This document shows, one piece after another, positions 1 to 6,521 of a stretch of 12,526 nucleotides of DNA. Below the pieces are notes generated by a model. It did no database searches and was not told the origin of the DNA. It saw only the letters and a list, made by a program, of their open reading frames with translations. The position numbers were made by a program, and so were the translations under genes. Origin of the DNA: an uncultured Flavobacteriales bacterium (GTDB lineage Bacteria > Bacteroidota > Bacteroidia > Flavobacteriales > Flavobacteriaceae); assembly GCA_913009535.1 (NCBI GenBank), contig CAJVXR010000039.1:1-12526 (forward strand). The letters are read 5' to 3'. How positions within the stretch are numbered: the stretch's first letter is position 1; the number at the start of each line of letters is the position of its first letter.

Positions 1-63
1 TTGATCTAAAATGATATTTAAAATCACTAGAGAAATAATATATAAATTTCTATTTTTTTTCAT
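1..63 (-). CDS. Probable lipoprotein signal peptidase II-like protein (5' end only, runs off left edge)
   Basis: Reading leftwards from an ATG at 61-63 gives 21 sense codons with no stop before the window edge. The peptide begins MKKNRNLYIISLVILNIILD and ends in a Gln: a short basic start, one hydrophobic segment, then Asp-Gln. An Asp-Gln closing the first membrane helix, usually followed by a Ser/Thr-Lys, is typical of the start of LspA, and flavobacteria can carry an lspA-like gene beside fabD (recalled, not checked). The start lies 5 nt beyond the fabD stop, so it is very likely the last visible gene of the same transcript. Only the N-terminus is visible and the catalytic aspartates are outside the window, so another small membrane protein is possible. 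Confidence 0.5.
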   Translation of the reverse strand, partial: MKKNRNLYIISLVILNIILDQ

Positions 64-68
64 TCTAC

Positions 69-953
69 TTAAACTATTGTAGCTGAAGATACTTCAGACT
101 CTCTATTAATTTTTTTAACTAAACCTTGTAATACTTTACCAGGGCCAACTTCAATAAATTCTTTTGCTCCATCAGCAATCATTTGTTGTACCGTATGCGT
201 CCACCTAACGGGTGAAGTAAGCTGAGATATAAGATTGTTTTTTATTTCACTTTCGTCAACTACAGCGCTTGCTGTTACGTTTTGATATATCGGACAAGTT
301 GGTTTTTTGAAAACCGTATTATTTATCGCTTTTTCTAACTCTTCTTTTGCAGGGTTCATCAGTGGGGAGTGAAAAGCTCCTCCTACAGGCAGTACTAATG
401 CTCTTCTAGCTCCATTTTCTTTTAATTTTTCACAGGCCTTGTTAATTGCACTTACCTCACCTGATATTACCAATTGACCAGGGCAGTTGTAATTAGCAGC
501 AACAACAACGCCATTAATTTCCTCACATATTTTCTCTACAATAGAATCTTCTAGTCCTAATACTGCGGCCATAGTACTCTCTTGTAGATCGCACGCTTTT
601 TGCATAGCTATTGCACGTTTAGAAACTAGTTTCAGTCCATCTTCAAAAGTAATTACACCGCTACTTACAAGCGCAGAAAATTCACCTAAAGAGTGTCCAG
701 CAACCATATCGGGATTAAAACTATTTCCCATTAACTTTGCTAAAATTACAGAGTGAAGAAAGATAGCAGGCTGTGTTACTTTAGTCTGTTTTAGATCCTC
801 AGCAGATCCCCGAAACATTATCTCAGTGATTTTAAACCCTAAAATAGTATTAGCAGAATTAAACAATTCTTTTGCAATATCATTTTCATTATAAAGGTCT
901 AAACCCATTCCTGAAAATTGAGCTCCTTGCCCAGGAAATACGTACGCTTTCAT
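69..953 (-). CDS. fabD: Malonyl-CoA:ACP transacylase (FabD)
   Basis: Transfers the malonyl group from CoA to acyl carrier protein, supplying the extender unit for type II fatty-acid synthesis in the cytoplasm. At 294 aa it is within a few tens of residues of typical FabD. Visible motifs: the N-terminal PGQGAQ (7-12), the nucleophile elbow GHSLGE (86-91) with Ser88, Arg113 in SKRAIAMQ where the carboxylate-binding Arg lies, and His195 in GGAFHSPLM as the catalytic His. VGPGKVLQGL (269-278) is the usual C-terminal signature. The start is firm because PGQGAQ sits 6 residues in, as in the family. Its ATG overlaps the TGA of folA by 4 nt (ATGA, 950-953), which points to translational coupling. Pairing with folA and thyA rather than other fab genes reflects housekeeping clustering rather than a shared pathway. 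Confidence 0.97.
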   Translation of the reverse strand: MKAYVFPGQGAQFSGMGLDLYNENDIAKELFNSANTILGFKITEIMFRGSAEDLKQTKVTQPAIFLHSVILAKLMGNSFNPDMVAGHSLGEFSALVSSGVITFEDGLKLVSKRAIAMQKACDLQESTMAAVLGLEDSIVEKICEEINGVVVAANYNCPGQLVISGEVSAINKACEKLKENGARRALVLPVGGAFHSPLMNPAKEELEKAINNTVFKKPTCPIYQNVTASAVVDESEIKNNLISQLTSPVRWTHTVQQMIADGAKEFIEVGPGKVLQGLVKKINRESEVSSATIV

Positions 954-1453
954 ATATTTTTTATTTCGTATGTCTCATAATTAAATGAGAATTTATGCTT
1001 TTCGTCTATTTCGTTAAATTCATCGGATATTTTATTCCAATTCTCACTATTTATCTCCGGAAAATAGGTGTCTCCATCAAATTGGTGATTAACTCTAGTT
1101 AACTCTATTTTTGAAGAGTAGTCCATTGCTATTTTATAAATCTCTCCCCCTCCAATTACAAATGGATTAGGATCTTCTTTACTTACCTCAATAGCTTCTT
1201 CCATTGAGTTCACATAAATAACATTTTCTATATTTTTATTTTCTTTTTTTCTAGTAATTATAATGTGCTTTCTTTTAGGTAATAACCCTGGAAAACTATC
1301 AAAAGTTTTTCTTCCCATTATAATATTATGACCAGAAGTTAATCTTTTGAACCTTTTTAAATCATTTGGCAAATGCCAAATTAATTTATTGTCTTTACCG
1401 ATTGTATTGTTTGTGCCTGCAGCAACTATTATAGTTAAATTAGTTCTAGTCAT
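950..1453 (-). CDS. folA: Dihydrofolate reductase (FolA)
   Basis: Reduces dihydrofolate to tetrahydrofolate with NADPH, regenerating the cofactor that ThyA oxidises. The 167-aa length is normal for a chromosomal bacterial DHFR. Visible family features are Trp26 and the active-site acid Asp31 in IWHLPNDLKRFK, the NADPH-binding GRKTF (47-51), the glycine loop IGGGEIY (100-106) and DGDTYFPE (126-133) near the C-terminal sheet. It lies 4 nt downstream of thyA and overlaps fabD by 4 nt, so it is the middle gene of a tight thyA-folA-fabD set. It is the only gene of the cluster that ends in TGA, which is forced by the ATGA overlap. Nothing suggests an acquired trimethoprim-resistance type: it sits in a conserved-looking operon with matching base composition. 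Confidence 0.97.
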   Translation of the reverse strand: MTRTNLTIIVAAGTNNTIGKDNKLIWHLPNDLKRFKRLTSGHNIIMGRKTFDSFPGLLPKRKHIIITRKKENKNIENVIYVNSMEEAIEVSKEDPNPFVIGGGEIYKIAMDYSSKIELTRVNHQFDGDTYFPEINSENWNKISDEFNEIDEKHKFSFNYETYEIKNI

Positions 1454-1457
1454 TATT

Positions 1458-2282
1458 TTATATTGCTACTGACCCTTTAATATGTGGGTGTGGGTTATAA
1501 TCAACTAATTTAAAATCTTCAAATTTAAAGTCAAATATGCTTTTAACATCTGGATTTATCTCCATTTTAGGTAAAGATTTAGTGTCTCTGCTTAGCTGTA
1601 AATTGACTTGATCGATATGGTTGTTATAAATATGAGCATCCCCAAAGGTGTGTACAAAATCTCCAGCCTCATAACCACACACTTGAGCTATCATCATTGT
1701 AAATAGTGCATAAGAAGCAATATTAAATGGCACACCTAGAAATACATCTGCACTTCTTTGATATAATTGACAAGACAGCTTTCCGTTATTTACATAAAAT
1801 TGAAAAAAAGCATGGCAAGGTGGAAGTGCTGCTTTTCCATTTGCTACATTCTCTTCAAAAGATTTAGTCGTATCTGGAAGCACTGAAGGGTTCCATGCTG
1901 AAACAAGCATTCTTCGGCTATTTGGGTTATCTTTTAAGGTAGTAATTAGCTCTTTAATTTGATCAATCTCATCTCCATTCCAATTTCTCCACTGATAACC
2001 ATATACTGGTCCTAAATCTCCATCTTCATTAGCCCAACTATTCCATATCTTAACTCCATTTTCATTTAGATAATTAATGTTTGTATCTCCATTTATAAAC
2101 CATAATAGTTCGTAAATTATAGATTTTAGATGAAGTTTTTTTGTGGTAACCATCGGAAAACCTTTGCTTAAATCAAATCTTAGCTGATGCCCAAAAATAC
2201 TTTTCGTACCGGTACCCGTTCTATCCCCTTTTTGATTTCCGTTTTCTAAAACCTCTTTAACTAAATCTAAGTATTGTTTCAT
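1458..2282 (-). CDS. thyA: Thymidylate synthase (ThyA)
   Basis: Methylates dUMP to dTMP using 5,10-methylene-tetrahydrofolate, giving dihydrofolate. Motifs are complete: Arg21 in [10 protein letters not shown] (phosphate binding), [11 protein letters not shown] (122-132), catalytic Cys156 in [24 protein letters not shown] (175-187) with Asp179 and Asn187, and [12 protein letters not shown] (211-222) with the His and Tyr that bind the deoxyribose. The protein is 274 aa against 264 in E. coli. Most of the extra length is a short insertion at about 136-149, between the SRR strand and the catalytic Cys. It is the classical ThyA, not flavin-dependent ThyX. The folA stop-to-start spacing is 4 nt. 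I see no convincing promoter in the 75 nt upstream, so it is probably co-transcribed with the transporter gene. Confidence 0.98.
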   Translation of the reverse strand: MKQYLDLVKEVLENGNQKGDRTGTGTKSIFGHQLRFDLSKGFPMVTTKKLHLKSIIYELLWFINGDTNINYLNENGVKIWNSWANEDGDLGPVYGYQWRNWNGDEIDQIKELITTLKDNPNSRRMLVSAWNPSVLPDTTKSFEENVANGKAALPPCHAFFQFYVNNGKLSCQLYQRSADVFLGVPFNIASYALFTMMIAQVCGYEAGDFVHTFGDAHIYNNHIDQVNLQLSRDTKSLPKMEINPDVKSIFDFKFEDFKLVDYNPHPHIKGSVAI

Positions 2283-2357
2283 TTTGAATCTTTAAAAAAT
2301 AAAAATAGATAAATCGTCAGAAAATTAAATAATAAAGATACTAAAGTTATTAACTTT

Positions 2358-4025
2358 TTAACCAATAATCATACCGGCAAAAGTTGCAGATAATAAAGAT
2401 GCTAGCGTTCCGCCTATAAGAGCTAAAAAACCAAACTGAGATAGGTTTTTTCTTTGTCCTGGAGCTAATGAACCAATTCCACCTATTTGAATTCCGATGG
2501 AAGCAAAATTAGCAAAACCACATAGCATATATGTGGCCATGATTATAGATTTTTCATATTTGAAATGAACCAAATTAGTCATGTCTTTTAATTCAGCTAA
2601 CTGCATATATCCAATAAACTCGCTAGCAGCTAATTTAATTCCTAGTAGTTGCCCCATTAAAGCCATGTCCTCTTTTGCAACCCCAATTAACCACATAAGT
2701 GGATAAAAGGTGTAACCAAGTATAAACTCTAAAGAAAGTTGGTCATAATCTGTATTTAAATCTATCCAGCTATTTATCTGTCCAATGGTACCTACTTTTT
2801 CAAAACCAAAATTTATCATTGCAATAAAAGCTACAAAAACCAATAGCATAGCTCCAACATTCGCAGCCAGCTTTAAACCTTCCGTAGTCCCGTTAGCAAT
2901 AGCATCTAATAAGTTTGATCCTATCTTGTCTTGTGATACATGTACCTCTGTATTGATTTCTTCTGTCTGAGGGTATAATATTTTTGCAATTACAATCGCA
3001 CCGGGTGCAGCCATCACAGATGCGGTTAATAAATGTTTAGCGTAAAAGAGTCGAACTACTTCGTCTTCCCCACCTAGAAAACCTATATATGCAGCTAGTA
3101 CTCCACCAGCTACAGTTGCCATACCTCCAATCATAACAAGCAATATTTCTGATTTAGACATTTTTTCTAAGTAAGCTTTTATCAATAATGGAGCTTCAGT
3201 TTGACCTAAAAATATATTTCCAGCAACACTTAGACTTTCTGCTCCTGAGATATTCAATAATTTTGTTAAAGCCCATGCCAATGCTTTTACGAATCGTTGG
3301 ATTATTCCAAGATAAAAAAGAACTGAAGTCAAAGCAGAAAAGAATATAACTGTAGGTAAAACCTGAAATAAAAATACATATCCAAAACTCTCCACATTCA
3401 TCATGTCTCCTAACAAGAATTTACTACCCTCCATTGTGAAGTCCAGTGTTTTGACAAATATTTTACCGAAAAACTCAAATATTGATTGAATAAAACTCAC
3501 TTTCAAAACACCAACTGCTAGCAATAGTTGTACTATTAGCCCAATTATGACAGTTTTCCAATTTATAGCCTTTCTGTTTTTGCTAAACAAAAATGCTATA
3601 AAGATTAGTGCAAACATCCCTGTTATTCCTTTTACTATTCCAGTTATGGAAAACCCTTGACTTGGTACTAAAACTTCAACTTTTGTAAATTTATAAGTGA
3701 TATTATTCTCTGTAAACTCTAAATTATTATTAGATAATAATGAAATATCGTAAACTCTCAGAGTGTCTGTTGGTAAATTATATTTAAAAGATATTTTGTC
3801 ATCTTCTAAGCTGTAACTACCTTCAGCATATAGGTTATCTTTTGCTTGTAAACTATAGTTAAAATTGTTCTCAGTAATATTTAATATATCAGTGTTTTGT
3901 ATTTCAAAAAGTTCATTTCCCTTTGAGTCTTGGATGTTTTCAAAAAGCCATTTCCCTTCAACAGATTGGGAGAATATAGATCCAATTGAAAAAATAAATA
4001 ATAGAATCGAAAGTTTTTTTAACAT
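2358..4025 (-). CDS. CNT-family (NupC) nucleoside transporter with an exported N-terminal beta-rich domain
   Basis: Inner-membrane concentrative nucleoside transporter, expected to import nucleosides with Na+ or H+. The C-terminal part (about 125-555) carries CNT signatures: GQTEAPLLI (274-282), SEF with Glu469, and NFASIGIQIGGIGSLAP (506-522) with Asn506 and Ser509. These match the nucleoside-contacting Gln/Glu, Glu, Asn and Ser of the Vibrio cholerae CNT. Membrane helices are dense from about 127 onward. Unusually, the protein starts with a signal peptide (1-20, basic start, hydrophobic core, ending FSQ) and about 100 polar, strand-rich residues (21-120) containing GKWLFENIQDSKGNEL and repeated short strands like a small lipocalin-like barrel. 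CNT proteins of E. coli size (about 400 aa) lack this part. The start is 2 nt past the stop of the DUF151 gene. Substrate preference cannot be read from the sequence; neighbouring thyA and a deoxynucleoside kinase in the window fit salvage. Confidence 0.93.
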   Translation of the reverse strand: MLKKLSILLFIFSIGSIFSQSVEGKWLFENIQDSKGNELFEIQNTDILNITENNFNYSLQAKDNLYAEGSYSLEDDKISFKYNLPTDTLRVYDISLLSNNNLEFTENNITYKFTKVEVLVPSQGFSITGIVKGITGMFALIFIAFLFSKNRKAINWKTVIIGLIVQLLLAVGVLKVSFIQSIFEFFGKIFVKTLDFTMEGSKFLLGDMMNVESFGYVFLFQVLPTVIFFSALTSVLFYLGIIQRFVKALAWALTKLLNISGAESLSVAGNIFLGQTEAPLLIKAYLEKMSKSEILLVMIGGMATVAGGVLAAYIGFLGGEDEVVRLFYAKHLLTASVMAAPGAIVIAKILYPQTEEINTEVHVSQDKIGSNLLDAIANGTTEGLKLAANVGAMLLVFVAFIAMINFGFEKVGTIGQINSWIDLNTDYDQLSLEFILGYTFYPLMWLIGVAKEDMALMGQLLGIKLAASEFIGYMQLAELKDMTNLVHFKYEKSIIMATYMLCGFANFASIGIQIGGIGSLAPGQRKNLSQFGFLALIGGTLASLLSATFAGMIIG

Positions 4026-4027
4026 AG

Positions 4028-4624
4028 TTATTGTCTTTTAGATATTTCATCTCTAATTAAGGCTGCATTTTCATAATTTTCTTTTAAAACTGCGAGCTTT
4101 AATAATTTCTGTAATTCTTCTGTATTTTTATTTTTATAATCTTGTTTTGAATCTACTGTATCTTCTTGATTAATTTCTTTAATGACAGATTCACTTTCGT
4201 TAGTTTCCTCAACTTTAAGAATAACGCCTGCTTTAGTAAGAATATTTTCGTAAGTAAAAATTGGAGCATTAAATCTTAGTGCTAACGCTATTGCATCACT
4301 AGTTCGAGCATCGATAACTTCTTCTATTTTATCTCTCTCACAAATTATACTTGAGTAGAATACACCATCTACAAGTTTGTGAATAATTATTTGTTTAATA
4401 ATTATATCAAATCGCACAGAAAAATTTTTAAATAAATCGTGTGTTAATGGTCTGGGTGGTTTAATTTCTTTTTCAAGTGCTATTGCAATGGACTGTGCTT
4501 CAAAAGCTCCTATAACAATTGGGAGTTTCCTCTGTCCTTTTAATTCACTAAGAATCAGTGCGTAAGCTCCATTTTGAGTTTGACTGTAAGAAATCCCTTT
4601 TATTATCAGACGTACTAAGCTCAT
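4028..4624 (-). CDS. Bifunctional nuclease (DUF151) domain protein with C-terminal UVR motif
   Basis: Residues 1-140 are a DUF151/bifunctional-nuclease domain. The diagnostic stretches are LPIVIGAFEAQSIAIALE (34-51), RPLTHDLF (58-65) and the acidic, alanine-rich IDARTSDAIALALRFNAPIF (104-123). A polar linker (about 140-168) leads to a C-terminal helical hairpin (about 170-197) with the spacing LKLAVLKENYENAALIRDEI, a UVR (UvrB/UvrC-type) motif known for protein-protein contacts. DUF151 proteins have been reported to have nuclease activity in some organisms, but the physiological role is not settled. The 198-aa length and two-domain order are what I expect of Bacteroidota homologues. It is the first gene of the six-gene minus-strand cluster, 17 nt or so downstream of the predicted transcription start, and 2 nt from the transporter gene. 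Confidence 0.9.
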   Translation of the reverse strand: MSLVRLIIKGISYSQTQNGAYALILSELKGQRKLPIVIGAFEAQSIAIALEKEIKPPRPLTHDLFKNFSVRFDIIIKQIIIHKLVDGVFYSSIICERDKIEEVIDARTSDAIALALRFNAPIFTYENILTKAGVILKVEETNESESVIKEINQEDTVDSKQDYKNKNTEELQKLLKLAVLKENYENAALIRDEISKRQ

Positions 4625-4647
4625 ACTTGATTTAAACTATTTGAAAT

Positions 4648-4677
4648 CAAATTTAACCTTTTTATGTTATACACAAA
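4648..4677 (-). promoter_or_regulatory. Bacteroidota-type promoter for the DUF151-transporter-thyA-folA-fabD cluster
   Basis: On the minus strand, TTTG (4674-4677) is followed after 18 nt by TAAATTTG (4648-4655), an exact match to the -33 TTTG / -7 TAnnTTTG pair used by the Bacteroidota primary sigma factor. Predicted transcription start is near 4641, about 17 nt before the DUF151 ATG. It lies in the 59-nt gap after etfA, which ends in two tandem TAA codons, and no terminator hairpin is visible there, so some read-through from etfBA is also possible. Confidence 0.65.
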
Positions 4678-4683
4678 AAGTTA

Positions 4684-5643
4684 TTAATTTTGAGCCTTGA
4701 AAGTTTTTAACTTATTTATTAACTCTGGTACAACTTCAAAGGCATCTCCTACAACTCCGTAGTCTGCAGCTTTAAAAAATGGGGCATCAGGATCAGTATT
4801 GATTACAACCTTAACTTTAGAAGAATTTATTCCTGCTAAATGTTGTATTGCTCCAGAAATTCCAATTGCAATGTATAAGTTAGTTGCAACAGGTTTGCCT
4901 GTTTGACCTACATGTTCTCCGTGTGGTCTCCACCCTAAATCTGATACTGGCTTTGAGCAAGCCGTGGCTGCTCCTAAAACCTCTGCTAATTCTTCTATCA
5001 TTCCCCAATTTTCAGGACCTTTTAAGCCTCTACCAGCAGAAACAACAGTGTCTGCATCAGCAATAGTTACCTTGTCTGTTGCTTTTTCAACAGATATTAC
5101 CTTAGTGTCATTTTCCACAATAGTTACAGAAAATTCCTCTACGGATGTACTGCTTTTTACTTCATTAATAGAAAAGCTATTTTTTGCTAGACTGATTAGA
5201 ACATTTTCGGTGTTTACTTGTACATTCTCAAAAGCCTTGTTTGTAAATGCAGTTCTTTTAATAGTTAGTGGTTTATAGCTTGAAGGTAATTCACATGCAT
5301 TAGATACATAACCAGCATTAAGTTTAACTGCTAACAGTGGAGCTAGATATCTCGAATCTGCACTAGAGCTGATAACAACTATATTGGATTTTTCATTTTC
5401 TGCAGCCTGTAATATTGACTGAGAATAGGAAAGTGCATTAAATGTTGTTAAATCTGGACTTGAAATATTAAGAATTTTATCAACTCCATAGCTTTCCAAA
5501 TCCATAGGACTTTCTGCGTTTATACATACAGCAGTTACGGTCGTATTATTATCATCTGCTATTGCTCTAGCGTAGGAAGCTACTTCAAAAGCTATTTTTT
5601 TGAACTTTCCTTGTTCGGATTCTGTATATACTAATATTGCCAT
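4684..5643 (-). CDS. etfA: Electron transfer flavoprotein alpha subunit (EtfA)
   Basis: FAD-carrying subunit of the ETF heterodimer, which accepts electrons from acyl-CoA and other dehydrogenases and passes them to ETF:quinone oxidoreductase. The 319-aa length is normal. The C-terminal FAD domain shows SAGRGLKGPENW (202-213), the HVGQTGKPV loop (244-252), ISGAIQHLAG (262-271) and INTDPDAPFF (281-290). The N-terminal third is the alpha/beta domain I, with the usual SSSADSRYLAPLLAVKL region (92-108). Counting back from Thr248 of GQTGK, the residue equivalent to human alpha-Arg249, which contacts the flavin ring, is Lys231 in CSKPVSDLGW. No sequence feature suggests a bifurcating ETF, but I cannot exclude it. 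The start is 2 nt beyond the etfB stop. It ends in two consecutive TAA codons. Confidence 0.97.
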   Translation of the reverse strand: MAILVYTESEQGKFKKIAFEVASYARAIADDNNTTVTAVCINAESPMDLESYGVDKILNISSPDLTTFNALSYSQSILQAAENEKSNIVVISSSADSRYLAPLLAVKLNAGYVSNACELPSSYKPLTIKRTAFTNKAFENVQVNTENVLISLAKNSFSINEVKSSTSVEEFSVTIVENDTKVISVEKATDKVTIADADTVVSAGRGLKGPENWGMIEELAEVLGAATACSKPVSDLGWRPHGEHVGQTGKPVATNLYIAIGISGAIQHLAGINSSKVKVVINTDPDAPFFKAADYGVVGDAFEVVPELINKLKTFKAQN

Positions 5644-5645
5644 AT

Positions 5646-6392
5646 TTAAATTACTTTAGCTTCGTTATGAAGTAGGTTAATTAACTCATCCAGATTGTCA
5701 GCAGAAACTAGCGTTACTTCTCCTTTTGGTATTGGTTTTTCAAATTTTATTGAATTTGTTTGATTTATTGATTCTATTGCAGGAATAACTTCAAGCTGTT
5801 TTTTTCTAGCCATCATTATACCTCTCATGTTTGGTATTCTTAAATCACTTTCTTCAACTAGACCTTTTTGTGCTCCAATCACTAGAGGAGTAGAAGACTC
5901 AATAGTTTCTCTACCTCCGTCAATTTCTCTTGCAGCAGTAACTTTTGCACCCTCTATATCAAGACTTATACAATTATTTATAAAATTAGAATTATTTAAA
6001 GCAGCAATCATCCCAGGAACCATTCCTCCATTATAGTCAATAGACTCTCTACCAGCAATTACTAAATCATAATTTCCGCTTTTTATATAACTTGCTAGTT
6101 GAGTAGCTACGTTATATCCATTTTCAGGGCTCATATCAATTCTAATTGCTTTGTCTGCGCCTATTGCAAGTGCTTTTCTAAGAGTTGACTCCGTGTCAGA
6201 CAATCCAACATTTATAACATCCACAGATGCACCTTGTTTTTCTTTAAACCACATTGCTCTTGTAAGTCCAAACTCATCATTTGGATTAATTACAAATTGA
6301 ACTCCATTTCTATCAAATTTAGTATTCTCTTCAGTAAAATTAATTTTTGAAGTTGTGTCAGGCACGTGACTAATACAAACTATTATTTTCAT
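5646..6392 (-). CDS. etfB: Electron transfer flavoprotein beta subunit (EtfB)
   Basis: AMP-binding partner of EtfA in the ETF heterodimer. The 248-aa length fits. It opens MKIIVCISHVPDT as the family does. Further motifs are the ALAIGADKAIRI strand-helix (75-85), DLVIAGRESIDYNGGMVPGMIA (109-130, the nucleotide-contact loop), and the family signature beginning EIDGGRETIES (156-166) and closing in IPNMRGIMMARKKQ (186-199), which includes the recognition-loop region that binds partner dehydrogenases. The GRESIDYNGG form replaces the GKQAIDDD form common in Proteobacteria. It is the first gene of etfBA, transcribed away from pdhB, with a predicted -7 element at 6413-6420 and a perfect palindrome just upstream. 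Confidence 0.96.
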   Translation of the reverse strand: MKIIVCISHVPDTTSKINFTEENTKFDRNGVQFVINPNDEFGLTRAMWFKEKQGASVDVINVGLSDTESTLRKALAIGADKAIRIDMSPENGYNVATQLASYIKSGNYDLVIAGRESIDYNGGMVPGMIAALNNSNFINNCISLDIEGAKVTAAREIDGGRETIESSTPLVIGAQKGLVEESDLRIPNMRGIMMARKKQLEVIPAIESINQTNSIKFEKPIPKGEVTLVSADNLDELINLLHNEAKVI

Positions 6393-6412
6393 ATTAAATA
6401 TATATTAAGCCT

Positions 6413-6420
6413 CAAATATA
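6413..6420 (-). promoter_or_regulatory. Predicted -7 element of the etfBA promoter
   Basis: The minus strand reads TATATTTG, an exact TAnnTTTG, 20 nt before the etfB ATG. A TTTG (4 of 4) occurs at 6433-6436, but only 12 nt upstream, too close for the usual 17-23 nt spacing. A proper -33 would fall at about 6438-6446, inside the palindrome at 6435-6458. The promoter may therefore be weak or controlled by whatever binds the palindrome. Confidence 0.5.
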
Positions 6421-6434
6421 ATTAATTATACACA

Positions 6435-6458
6435 AATTACTATGCATGCATAGTAATT
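6435..6458. promoter_or_regulatory. Perfect 24-bp palindrome between divergent etfB and pdhB (putative operator)
   Basis: AATTACTATGCA (6435-6446) is followed with no spacer by its exact reverse complement (6447-6458), with the core ATGCATGCAT. It overlaps the expected -33 region of the etfB promoter and ends 10 nt before the TTTG of the pdhB promoter. A run of 12 T (6460-6471) follows. With no loop and with the transcribed genes pointing away on both sides, a dimeric regulator's binding site explains it better than a terminator. The regulator is not identifiable here. Confidence 0.6.
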
Positions 6459-6468
6459 ATTTTTTTTT

Positions 6469-6503
6469 TTTGATTACAAATATTAAATCCTTTAGTATTT
6501 TTG
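6469..6503 (+). promoter_or_regulatory. Bacteroidota-type promoter of pdhB
   Basis: TTTG (6469-6472) lies 23 nt before TATTTTTG (6496-6503), an exact TAnnTTTG. The spacing is at the upper limit of the accepted 17-23 nt. Transcription would start near 6510, leaving a leader of about 12 nt before the pdhB ATG at 6522. This argues against the in-frame TTG at 6501 as start, since that codon lies within the -7 element. Confidence 0.6.
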
Positions 6504-6521
6504 TCGCATAAAATAATATTT

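Noticed and set aside
2283..2357. Possible separate promoter before thyA
   Set aside because: No TAnnTTTG or hairpin is visible on the minus strand in this 75-nt gap, so I left it as an operon spacer.
4884..5278. Plus-strand open frames opposite etfA, and similar short ones opposite the transporter gene (2785-2970), etfB (5827-6036), pdhB (6974-7174) and hppA (8903-9100)
   Set aside because: All lie inside well-identified genes on the other strand and show no domain or independent start signals.
6435..6471. Palindrome plus 12-T run read as an intrinsic terminator on the plus strand
   Set aside because: No gene is transcribed rightward into it, the stem has no loop bases and is AT-rich, and it lies between divergent promoters. 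An operator is the better explanation.
6501..6521. Upstream TTG start for pdhB adding seven residues
   Set aside because: The TTG lies within the predicted -7 element and the extra residues are absent from the family, whose proteins start at MRTIQF.
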